Of a stretch of DNA of 64,000 nt, positions 43,623 to 50,564 are shown in pieces. Location: assembly GCA_030148005.1 (NCBI GenBank), contig JASBUI010000013.1:62001-126000 (forward strand), in the 5' to 3' direction. The first letter of the stretch is position 1. Each line of letters starts with the position of its first letter. This stretch comes from Paracoccaceae bacterium. Lineage in GTDB: Bacteria > Pseudomonadota > Alphaproteobacteria > Rhodobacterales > Rhodobacteraceae. A program made the translations under genes and the position numbers. Below the pieces are notes generated by a model. It searched no databases. It was not told where the DNA came from and was given only the letters and a program-made list of their open reading frames with translations.

Positions 43623-44627
43623 ATGCAGGCTGCGCGCCAACCTGTCAAAGTCGCCACGAAGGCCGAAAAACCCAAACGCTTTGTGTTTGTGTTGCTGGAA
43701 AACTTTACCATGCTCTGTTTTTCCTGCGCGCTGGAATCTTTGCGTATTGCCAACCGGATGTCAGGCAAAACCCTTTATGAATGGGTTCTTGCAGGCGAAG
43801 GCGGCGACTATGTCACCTGCTCTGCCGGCACAAGGTTCAAGCTGGACGCGGACCTTAGCGAGATGAACCGCGATGACATCATCCTTGTCTGCGGCGGCAT
43901 CGACGTTCAGGAAGCGTCGTCCAAAAAGATCGTCAACTGGATTCGCCGCGAGGCCCGGCGCGGGGCGACCATCGGCGGGTTGTGCACCGCGGGCTATACG
44001 CTGGCCAAAGCCGGATTACTTGACGGAAAGAAGGCCACGATCCACTGGGAAAATCAGGACAGCTTTGCCGAAGAGTTCGACGAGGTAGAGCTGACCAAGT
44101 CGGTCTTTGTGATGGATGGCAACCGCTATACGACCGCGGGCGGCACTTCGTCGATCGACCTGATGCTCAAGCTGATCGCGGATGAGCATGGCGAGGATCT
44201 GGCCAATTCGGTGGCCGATCAGCTGATCTATTCGTCCATCCGCACCGATCAGGACACCCAGCGGCTTTCGATCCCGACGCGCATTGGCGTCCGTCACCCC
44301 AAATTGAGCCGCGTCATCCAGATGATGGAAGCCAATATAGAAGAGCCGATAAGCCCCTCGGTGCTTGCGCGCGATGTGGGCATGTCCACACGCCAGCTTG
44401 AGCGGCTTTTCCGGCGCTATCTGAACCGCAGCCCAAAACGCTACTACATGGAGCTGCGCCTGCAAAAGGCGCGCAACCTTCTGATGCAGACGGATATGAG
44501 CGTGATCAACGTGGCACTGGCCTGTGGTTTTGCCAGCCCCTCGCATTTCTCGAAGTGCTATCGCTCGCACTATAGCACAACGCCCTACCGCGAACGCGGG
44601 GCACAGGCGGCGCGTCTTTCGATCTGA
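43623..44627 (+). CDS. GlxA-type AraC-family regulator (DJ-1/PfpI domain plus AraC HTH)
   Basis: The 334-residue protein begins at ATG 43623 (AAGGTG upstream) with a DJ-1/PfpI-like domain (residues ~20-190): RFVFVLLENFTMLCFSCALE, CGGIDVQE and TIGGLCTAGYTLAKAGLL, then an AraC HTH (residues ~228-325) with LARDVGMSTRQLERLFRRYLNRSPKRYYM and MSVINVALACGFASPSHFSKCYR (in parts). In pseudomonads this class includes GbdR, CdhR and ArgR, regulators of glycine betaine, carnitine and arginine. The glutamine amidotransferase-like residues near GLCTAGY retain Cys but may not be catalytic. Followed by a perfect hairpin and a dispersed repeat, then the ABC transporter genes in the same direction. Confidence 0.88.
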   Translation: MQAARQPVKVATKAEKPKRFVFVLLENFTMLCFSCALESLRIANRMSGKTLYEWVLAGEGGDYVTCSAGTRFKLDADLSEMNRDDIILVCGGIDVQEASSKKIVNWIRREARRGATIGGLCTAGYTLAKAGLLDGKKATIHWENQDSFAEEFDEVELTKSVFVMDGNRYTTAGGTSSIDLMLKLIADEHGEDLANSVADQLIYSSIRTDQDTQRLSIPTRIGVRHPKLSRVIQMMEANIEEPISPSVLARDVGMSTRQLERLFRRYLNRSPKRYYMELRLQKARNLLMQTDMSVINVALACGFASPSHFSKCYRSHYSTTPYRERGAQAARLSI

Positions 44628-44631
44628 GATG

Positions 44632-44655
44632 GGTCCCCCGCCGGGGCGGGGGACC
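44632..44655 (+). terminator. Perfect GC hairpin after the regulator gene
   Basis: GGTCCCCCGCC (44632-44642) and GGCGGGGGACC (44645-44655) form an 11-bp inverted repeat with a 2-base centre, 5 bases after the stop codon. A dispersed repeat unit follows directly. No T tract follows at once, though ATATTTT lies 16 bases on. Confidence 0.5.
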
Positions 44656-44692
44656 GATGCCTCCGGCGGGGATATTTTGCCACAAAGAAACA
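44656..44692 (+). repeat. Dispersed CCTCCGGCGGG repeat, copy 1
   Basis: GATGCCTCCGGCGGGGATAT followed by TTTGCCACAAAGAAA. A second copy occurs at 50520-50555. Units of this type (CCTCCGGCGGG then ATATTTT or AGTATTTTT and a purine-rich A/G run) recur at gene ends in Rhodobacteraceae from memory. Confidence 0.6.
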
Positions 44693-44845
44693 GGCGCCCG
44701 GGATATGCGGGTTGAGTATTCCCTTGCGGCATCTGGCGCGCGCCCGCGAAACAAGGCAATTCTACGCGAAATATCCTGTTTTCTTTTGGCTTTGGGCGAA
44801 TTAACGTCTGGCGCAGATCTTGGACCAAACAGGGAGAAACTCAAG

Positions 44846-46039
44846 ATGAAAAAACTACTGATTGCGACGGCGGCAAGCGCCGTGATGGCAAGTGGCGCCT
44901 ATGCTGCGGGCCACGGCAATGAGATCAAGATCGGCGTCATTCTGGGCTTTACCGGCCCGATTGAATCGCTGACCCCATCAATGGCCGATGGCGCCGAACT
45001 GGCTATGAAGGAAGTCACTGACAGCGGCAAGTTGCTGGACGGGGCAAGTGTTGTATCGGTGCGCGGCGATTCGACTTGTGTCGACGCTGGCGCGGCAACC
45101 GCAGTGGCCGAGCGCCAGATTACTTCTGACGGCGTCAAAGCCATCATGGGCGCTGACTGTTCGGGCGTGACCGGGGCAATCCTGACGAACGTGGCTGTGC
45201 CCAACGGCATCGTCATGATCTCTCCTTCGGCAACCTCGCCGGGTCTGTCGACAACTGAAGACAACGGCCTGTTCTTCCGCACCGCGCCATCGGATGCCCG
45301 TCAGGGTGTCGTAATGGCCGAGATCCTGCTTGAGCAGGGTGTCGAAAGCGTTGCGCTGACCTATACCAACAACGACTATGGCAAGGGTTTGGCCGACAGC
45401 TTTGCAACCGCTTATACAGAGCGCGGCGGCAATGTGACGATCAGTGCAGCCCATGAAGACGGCAAGGCCGACTATTCGGCTGAAGTCGGTGCGCTTGCAG
45501 CTGCCGGCGGCGACCGTCTGGTTGTTGCAGGCTATGTTGATCAGGGTGGATCGGGCATCATCCGCGCGGCACTTGATGCTGGCGCCTTTGATACCTTCCA
45601 CTTCCCCGACGGGATGATCAGCGCCAAGCTGGAAGAGAACTTTGGAACCGAGATCGACGGCTCTACCGGTCAGCACCCGGGCACGGACAGCCCCGGCGCG
45701 GCCAAGTTCACCGAGCTGGTGGGCGGCGCCTTTGATGCAACATCGCCTTTCACACCTGAAAGCTATGACGCAGCGGCGTTGATCATGCTGGCCATGCAGG
45801 CAGCGGGATCGGCCGAGTCGGCGGATTTCAAAGACAAGGTCATGGACGTGGCCAACGCTCCGGGTGAAAAGATCTATCCCGGTGAGCTGGGCAAGGCGCT
45901 GGACATCCTCAAGGCTGGCGGCGACATCGACTATGTCGGCGCAACAGCGGTTGAGCTGATCGGCCCCGGCGAAAGCGCTGGTAACTACCGCGAGATCGTC
46001 ATCAAGGACGGCAAGATCACGACGGTCAAGTATCGGTGA
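44846..46039 (+). CDS. ABC transporter branched-chain amino acid/urea-type substrate-binding protein
   Basis: The 397-residue protein starts at ATG 44846 with AGGGAGAAAC upstream. Signal peptide MKKLLIATAASAVMASGAYA then a Leu/Ile/Val-type periplasmic-binding fold: IKIGVILGFTGPIESLTPSMADGAELAM, IMGADCSGVTGAILTNVAVPNGIVMIS (in parts) and EGVESVALTYTNNDYGKGLADSF-like lobes. The ligand is not set: this class takes branched-chain or other amino acids, urea or amides. Longer upstream starts add unrelated residues. A strong terminator follows, separating it from the downstream liv genes. Confidence 0.9.
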   Translation: MKKLLIATAASAVMASGAYAAGHGNEIKIGVILGFTGPIESLTPSMADGAELAMKEVTDSGKLLDGASVVSVRGDSTCVDAGAATAVAERQITSDGVKAIMGADCSGVTGAILTNVAVPNGIVMISPSATSPGLSTTEDNGLFFRTAPSDARQGVVMAEILLEQGVESVALTYTNNDYGKGLADSFATAYTERGGNVTISAAHEDGKADYSAEVGALAAAGGDRLVVAGYVDQGGSGIIRAALDAGAFDTFHFPDGMISAKLEENFGTEIDGSTGQHPGTDSPGAAKFTELVGGAFDATSPFTPESYDAAALIMLAMQAAGSAESADFKDKVMDVANAPGEKIYPGELGKALDILKAGGDIDYVGATAVELIGPGESAGNYREIVIKDGKITTVKYR

Positions 46040-46060
46040 TCGCGGGCATTTGAACGAAAG

Positions 46061-46094
46061 GCAGCCCGAAAGCTATTTCGGGCTGCTTTTGTTT
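46061..46094 (+). terminator. Intrinsic terminator between the binding-protein gene and livG
   Basis: GCAGCCCGAAA (46061-46071) and TTTCGGGCTGC (46076-46086) form a perfect 11-bp stem around GCTA, followed by TTTTGTTT. It should cut expression of the downstream ATPase and permease genes relative to the binding protein. Confidence 0.93.
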
Positions 46095-46148
46095 ATGCTC
46101 AAGACCGCCACAACGGCGGAAGCGCGCTGACTTTGGGGGACGGCACGG

Positions 46149-46925
46149 GTGATAGTAGTTGAAAATATCGTCAAGAAGTTTGGCGGCTTTCGGGCGGTTG
46201 ACGGGGCATCTCTGGAGATTGCCGAAGGGTCAATCACCGGGCTGATCGGTCCGAATGGCGCGGGAAAGACCACGCTTTTCAACGTTGTGGCCGGTGTTCT
46301 TAAGCCAACTTCGGGACGTGTGACGATGGCGGGCGAGGATATCACCGGCCTGCCGCCACATGATCTGTTTCACAAGGGGCTGCTGCGTACTTTCCAGATC
46401 GCGCATGAGTTCAGCTCGATGACCTGCCGCGAAAACCTGATGATGGTTCCAGGCGGCCAGATCGGTGAGACGCTTTGGAACACATGGTTCGGGCGCAAAC
46501 GAATTGCCGATCAGGAACGCGCGCTTGCGGCCAAGGCCGACGAGGTGCTGGAGTTTCTGACGATCGAGCATCTGGCCGATCACAAGGCCGGGCAGGTTTC
46601 CGGCGGCCAGAAAAAGCTGTTGGAGCTGGGCCGCACCATGATGGTCAATGCCAAGGTCGTCTTTCTGGACGAGGTTGGTGCAGGCGTGAACCGCACCCTC
46701 TTGAACACCATCGGCGATGCGATCCTGCGCCTTAACAAAGAACGCGGCTATACGTTCTGCATGATCGAGCATGATATGGATTTTATCGGGCGCCTTTGCG
46801 ATCCGGTGATCGTGATGGCCGAGGGGCATGTTCTGGCCCAAGGCTCTGCCGCAGATATCATGAAGAATGAACAGGTGATCGAGGCCTATCTGGGCACCGG
46901 TCTGAAACATCGGAAAAAAGCATGA
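46149..46925 (+). CDS. livG: LIV-type ABC transporter ATPase (LivG-like)
   Basis: The 258-residue protein starts with GTG at 46149 and is an ABC ATPase: Walker A GPNGAGKTTLFNVVAG, GVLKPTSGRVTMAGEDITGLPPH (LivG-specific first half), signature QVSGGQKKLLELGR and Walker B VVFLDEVGAGVNRT. It energises uptake by the LivHM permease. VNRTLLNTIGDAILRLNKERGYTFCMIEHDMDFI (in parts) is typical of LivG. The gene is 110 bases after the binding-protein gene, past its terminator. A 24-codon frame overlaps its stop. Confidence 0.92.
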   Translation: MIVVENIVKKFGGFRAVDGASLEIAEGSITGLIGPNGAGKTTLFNVVAGVLKPTSGRVTMAGEDITGLPPHDLFHKGLLRTFQIAHEFSSMTCRENLMMVPGGQIGETLWNTWFGRKRIADQERALAAKADEVLEFLTIEHLADHKAGQVSGGQKKLLELGRTMMVNAKVVFLDEVGAGVNRTLLNTIGDAILRLNKERGYTFCMIEHDMDFIGRLCDPVIVMAEGHVLAQGSAADIMKNEQVIEAYLGTGLKHRKKA

Positions 46926-46996
46926 GAGCGGCAGTAAAATGGGCCATGCGTGCGGGCCTCAGCCGCGCAAAGGCAATCGGGGTGCGGCATGGGTGA
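46922..46996 (+). CDS. Possible 24-residue coupling ORF between livG and livF
   Basis: ATG at 46922 overlaps the livG stop (ATGA) and reads MRAAVKWAMRAGLSRAKAIG then VRHG and a TGA at 46994-46996, overlapping the livF start by 8 bases. The peptide is basic and amphipathic (seven Arg/Lys). It may be a translational coupling device rather than a product; protein-level evidence would be needed. Confidence 0.3.
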   Translation: MRAAVKWAMRAGLSRAKAIGVRHG

Positions 46997-47699
46997 GCCA
47001 TTTTTGATCGGCGATGCGATGACCGGCGGCTATGGCAGCGTCGACATCCTGCATGACTGTACCGTTGCGGTGGAAAAGGGTGAGATCGCGGTCATCGTGG
47101 GCCCCAATGGCGCGGGTAAATCCACCGCGATGAAGGCGGTTTTCGGGATGTTGAACCTGCGCGGCGGCTCTGTTCGGCTGGATGGCGTGGATATCACCGC
47201 GCTGTCGCCGCAGGACCGGGTGGCCGAGGGCATGGCATTTGTCCCGCAGACATCGAATGTCTTTACCTCGCTCAGCGTCGAAGAAAACCTCGAGATGGGC
47301 GCCTTTCTGCGGCGCGACGATATCAGTGCCACGATGAACCAGGTCTATGATCTGTTCCCGATCCTGCGCGACAAGCGCCGGCAGGCGGCGGGCGAGCTTT
47401 CGGGCGGCCAACGTCAGCAGGTGGCCGTGGGCCGCGCCCTGATGACCCAGCCCAAGGTTCTGATGCTGGATGAGCCGACCGCTGGCGTCTCTCCCATCGT
47501 GATGGATGAGCTTTTTGACAGGATCATCGAAGTTGCGCGCACCGGCATTTCGATCCTGATGGTTGAACAGAACGCGCGCCAAGCGCTTGAGATCGCCGAC
47601 AAGGGCTATGTCCTTGTGCAGGGGCGCAACGCATTTACCGGCACGGGAACAGAGCTTTTGGCCGACCCCGAAGTTCGCAAAAGCTTTCTTGGAGGGTAG
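46989..47699 (+). CDS. livF: LIV-type ABC transporter ATPase (LivF-like)
   Basis: The 236-residue protein (ATG 46989) is the second LIV-family ATPase: Walker A VGPNGAGKSTAMKAVFGMLNLRGGSVRLDG (in parts), AEGMAFVPQTSNVFTSLSVEENLEMG with Q-loop, signature AGELSGGQRQQVAVGRAL, Walker B VLMLDEPTAGVSPIVMDELFD and the switch His-like position replaced by MVEQNAR, as normal for LivF. It pairs with LivG. The gene overlaps the small ORF behind livG, and its own stop is followed at once by GGAGGG and another short ORF. Confidence 0.92.
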   Translation: MGEPFLIGDAMTGGYGSVDILHDCTVAVEKGEIAVIVGPNGAGKSTAMKAVFGMLNLRGGSVRLDGVDITALSPQDRVAEGMAFVPQTSNVFTSLSVEENLEMGAFLRRDDISATMNQVYDLFPILRDKRRQAAGELSGGQRQQVAVGRALMTQPKVLMLDEPTAGVSPIVMDELFDRIIEVARTGISILMVEQNARQALEIADKGYVLVQGRNAFTGTGTELLADPEVRKSFLGG

Positions 47700-47701
47700 A
47701 G

Positions 47702-47767
47702 ATGAGACTACTGACCGCAACTCTGGCTTTCTGGACGCTGGCCCTGCCGGGCAGCTATGGGCTCTGA
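47702..47767 (+). CDS. Short ORF with a signal-peptide-like sequence
   Basis: ATG 47702 has an excellent GGAGGG site overlapping the livF stop and reads MRLLTATLAFWTLALPGSYG then L-stop (21 residues). The sequence resembles a signal peptide with no mature region. It may be a leader that couples translation to the following gene, or a remnant of a frameshifted secreted protein. Confidence 0.35.
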   Translation: MRLLTATLAFWTLALPGSYGL

Positions 47768-47768
47768 G

Positions 47769-48188
47769 ATGCATCGCACCCAAGCGTCAACCAAAACAGC
47801 GGTATTCAGGGCAAAGGCCCAAGGTATCTCACGGCGGATGGCTTCGACCGTTCTGGCGGCTTTGATGGCGGCCGCGGCGCTGCCTGCCATGGCTGCGCCA
47901 AGCGCGTTCAAGTGTAACTTCACCACCGAATGCTTTGAAGCCGAGAACTGCAGTGATACCGCGTTCGACATCGATGTGGATGTTGCCGGCATGACGGTTA
48001 CGACCGGCTTTGGCGATCTTATGATCGTCGCGGTTCGGCAGAACGAACTTCTTACCACGATCTTCGCCACTGGCGTCGGCGCAGAGTATCTTTTGTCGCT
48101 TACACCCGACGCCGCGCGGCTATCCACCCACAATAACGCAGGCCCCGAGGTGATATCCTACCTTGGCCGCTGCGAGGGAGCCTTCTGA
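47769..48188 (+). CDS. Secreted four-cysteine protein of unknown function inside the liv operon
   Basis: The product (140 residues from ATG 47769) has a long positively charged N-region ending GISRRMAS, a hydrophobic core (TVLAALMAAAALPAMA) and a probable cleavage before APS. The SRR motif leaves a Tat signal possible, though weakly. The mature part (~100 residues) has cysteines in CNFTTECFEAENC and a last one in GRCEGAF, and no recognisable domain. Lying between livF and livH with tight spacing, it may be a periplasmic accessory of the transporter. ATG 47757 (four codons upstream) and 47838 (a shorter signal peptide) are alternatives. Confidence 0.65.
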   Translation: MHRTQASTKTAVFRAKAQGISRRMASTVLAALMAAAALPAMAAPSAFKCNFTTECFEAENCSDTAFDIDVDVAGMTVTTGFGDLMIVAVRQNELLTTIFATGVGAEYLLSLTPDAARLSTHNNAGPEVISYLGRCEGAF

Positions 48189-49199
48189 ATGGACATCCTT
48201 AACGCCATTGTGGCGCTTTCCAATTTCGTTCTGGTCCCGGCCGTGGCCTATGGCAGCCAACTGGCGCTGGGTGCGCTGGGTGTGACGCTGATCTATGGCA
48301 TCCTGCGGTTTTCCAACTTTGCCCATGGCGACACGATGGCCTTTGGCGCGATGCTGACCATCCTGACGACATGGGGGCTTCAGGCGATGGGCATCACCGG
48401 CGGGCCGCTTCCGACGGCGCTTTTGGCGCTGCCGGTCGGTATTGCCGGAACGGCGGCCCTTCTGTTGGCAACCGACCGCGTCGTCTACCGGTTCTACCGC
48501 AGGCAAAAGGCCGCGCCGGTGATCCTTGTGATCGTGTCGATGGGCGTGATGTTCATCATGAACGGGCTGGTGCGGATCATCATCGGGCCGGGCGATCAGC
48601 GTTTTGCCGATGGTGAGCGCTTTATCATCACGGCGCGAGAGTTCAAAACGGCCACCGGCCTGAGCGAAGGTCTTGCCATCAAGACGACGCAGGGGATCAC
48701 CGTTGTCTCGGCTGTGGTGGTTGTGGCGCTGCTCTTTTGGTTCCTCAACCGCACCCGCACCGGCAAATCGATGCGCGCTTTTTCGGACAATGAGGATCTG
48801 GCGCTTTTGTCGGGGATCAACCCGGAAAAGGTCGTGACCTATACGTGGCTGATCGTGGCGGCGCTGGCGACAATCGCGGGCGTGCTTTATGGCCTCGACA
48901 AAAGCTTTAAGCCCTTCACCTACTTCCAGCTTTTGCTGCCGATCTTTGCGGCGGCCATCGTCGGCGGTCTGGGCAACCCTCTTGGGGCCATCGCGGGCGG
49001 CTTTGTCATCGCCTTTTCAGAGCTGTCGGTCACCTACGCCTTCAAGAAGGTCGTCAACTATCTTGCGCCTGAGAACTTGCAGGTTGATGCGCTAGTGCAG
49101 CTTTTGTCGACCGACTATAAGTTCGCAGTCAGCTTTTCGATCCTGATCATCGTGCTCTTGTTCAAGCCAACGGGATTGTTCGAAGGAAAATCGGTATGA
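48189..49199 (+). CDS. livH: LIV-type ABC transporter permease (LivH-like)
   Basis: The 336-residue protein has ~8-9 transmembrane segments. GVTLIYGILRFSNFAHGDTMAFGAML is the N-terminal LivH signature; later blocks are MGVMFIMNGLVRIIIGPG, MRAFSDNEDLALLSGINPEKV (the EAA-like cytoplasmic loop) and FAAAIVGGLGNPLGAIAGGFV. It forms the channel with LivM. It begins directly after the small secreted protein gene (stop TGA, ATG next) and overlaps livM by 4 bases. Confidence 0.92.
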   Translation: MDILNAIVALSNFVLVPAVAYGSQLALGALGVTLIYGILRFSNFAHGDTMAFGAMLTILTTWGLQAMGITGGPLPTALLALPVGIAGTAALLLATDRVVYRFYRRQKAAPVILVIVSMGVMFIMNGLVRIIIGPGDQRFADGERFIITAREFKTATGLSEGLAIKTTQGITVVSAVVVVALLFWFLNRTRTGKSMRAFSDNEDLALLSGINPEKVVTYTWLIVAALATIAGVLYGLDKSFKPFTYFQLLLPIFAAAIVGGLGNPLGAIAGGFVIAFSELSVTYAFKKVVNYLAPENLQVDALVQLLSTDYKFAVSFSILIIVLLFKPTGLFEGKSV

Positions 49200-50500
49200 G
49201 CGACACCATCAAGATACCGCTGCTTTTCGGCTTTGTTGCACTGCTGATCATCGCAACGGGGTTCCTGCAAAGCTGGAACACGGCGATCCTGATCCTGAAC
49301 ATGGGGCTGATCTCGGCCATCATGGCGCTTGGGGTCAACCTTCAGTGGGGTTTTGCGGGGCTTTTCAACATCGGCGTGATGGGCTTTGTGGCGCTGGGCG
49401 GGCTGGCGACGGTGCTGATATCCATGCCGCCAACACCAGGAGCATGGAGCGCGGGCGGCTACCGCATTGTGCTGGCGCTTGTACTGGGCGCGGCCACGAT
49501 CATGGGCGCGGTTGTCGTCTGGGGCCGGATGGGCCGCGGGCGGGCGCGCAGCATTGCAATTCTTGCGATCCTTGTCGCCGGGTTCTTCATTTTCCGCTGG
49601 GTCTTTGATCCCGGTGTGGATGCGGTTGAGGCGATCAGCCCCGCAACGACGGGCAACCTTGGCGGTCTTGGGCTTCCGGTTCTGCTGGCATGGCCCATCG
49701 GCGGGGTTCTGGCCGCTGGCGCGGCCTGGATCATCGGCAAGACCGCGCTTGGTCTTCGCTCTGACTATCTGGCCATTGCGACGCTGGGCATTGCCGAGAT
49801 CGTCATCGCGGTCCTGAAGAACGAGGACTGGCTGGCGCGCGGGGTCAAGAACGTGATCGGCATTCCGCGTCCCCTGCCCTATGAGGTCGATCTGCAAAAC
49901 AGCGCAGAGTTTGTGGGGCTTGCATCAAACCTTGGGCTTGATCCTGTGACCGCCTCGACGCTTTACGTCAAACTTGGCTACGGCGTGCTTTTTGCCTCTG
50001 TCCTGATCATCATCCTTGCGCTGGCGCAGCTTGCGTTGCGCTCGCCCTGGGGGCGGCTGATGCGGGCCATTCGCGACAATGAGGTTGCCGCCGAAGCCAT
50101 GGGCAAGGACGTCAAGCGGCGCCATCTTCAGGTGTTCATCCTGGGCTCTGCCATTTGCGGGATTGCGGGGGCAATGATGACCACGCTTGACGGGCAGTTG
50201 ACGCCGGGCACCTATCAGCCCCTGCGCTTTACCTTCCTGATCTGGGTGATGGTGATCGTAGGCGGCTCTGGTAACAACTGGGGCGCGGTTCTGGGCGGTT
50301 TCCTGATCTGGTTCCTTTGGGTTCAGGTGGAACCGATCGGGCTTTTGCTGATGTCGGGGATTGCCGGGCTTTTGCCGGAAGGCAGCGCGCTTGGGGCGCA
50401 TCTGATCGATAGCGCCGCGCATATGCGGCTGTTGACCATGGGCGTCATCCTGATCCTTGTGCTGCGGTTCTCGCCGCGCGGGCTTATCCCCGAGAGGTAG
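49196..50500 (+). CDS. livM: LIV-type ABC transporter permease (LivM-like)
   Basis: The 434-residue protein has ~10-11 transmembrane segments and the LivM core: GVNLQWGFAGLFNIGVMGFVALGG, LRSDYLAIATLGIAEIV, and SPWGRLMRAIRDNEVAAEAMGKDVKRRHLQVFILGSAICGIAGAM (in parts), the cytoplasmic coupling loop. An extra ~90 residues near the first third (TPGAWSAGGYRIVLA and on) lengthen it relative to E. coli LivM. It overlaps livH. A dispersed repeat copy lies 20 bases after its stop, and the DMGDH-like gene on the other strand ends just beyond. Confidence 0.92.
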   Translation: MSDTIKIPLLFGFVALLIIATGFLQSWNTAILILNMGLISAIMALGVNLQWGFAGLFNIGVMGFVALGGLATVLISMPPTPGAWSAGGYRIVLALVLGAATIMGAVVVWGRMGRGRARSIAILAILVAGFFIFRWVFDPGVDAVEAISPATTGNLGGLGLPVLLAWPIGGVLAAGAAWIIGKTALGLRSDYLAIATLGIAEIVIAVLKNEDWLARGVKNVIGIPRPLPYEVDLQNSAEFVGLASNLGLDPVTASTLYVKLGYGVLFASVLIIILALAQLALRSPWGRLMRAIRDNEVAAEAMGKDVKRRHLQVFILGSAICGIAGAMMTTLDGQLTPGTYQPLRFTFLIWVMVIVGGSGNNWGAVLGGFLIWFLWVQVEPIGLLLMSGIAGLLPEGSALGAHLIDSAAHMRLLTMGVILILVLRFSPRGLIPER

Positions 50501-50519
50501 GCGCGGGGCGGCGGGGGCG

Positions 50520-50555
50520 GATGCCTCCGGCGGGAGTATTTTTAGCAAAGAAGAA
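50520..50555 (+). repeat. Dispersed CCTCCGGCGGG repeat, copy 2
   Basis: GATGCCTCCGGCGGGAGTAT followed by TTTTAGCAAAGAAGAAG. It matches copy 1 (44656-44692) over its first 15 bases and in overall plan. Both copies sit at 3' ends of genes, here between the convergent livM and DMGDH-like genes. Confidence 0.6.
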
Positions 50556-50564
50556 GGGGGCGGA

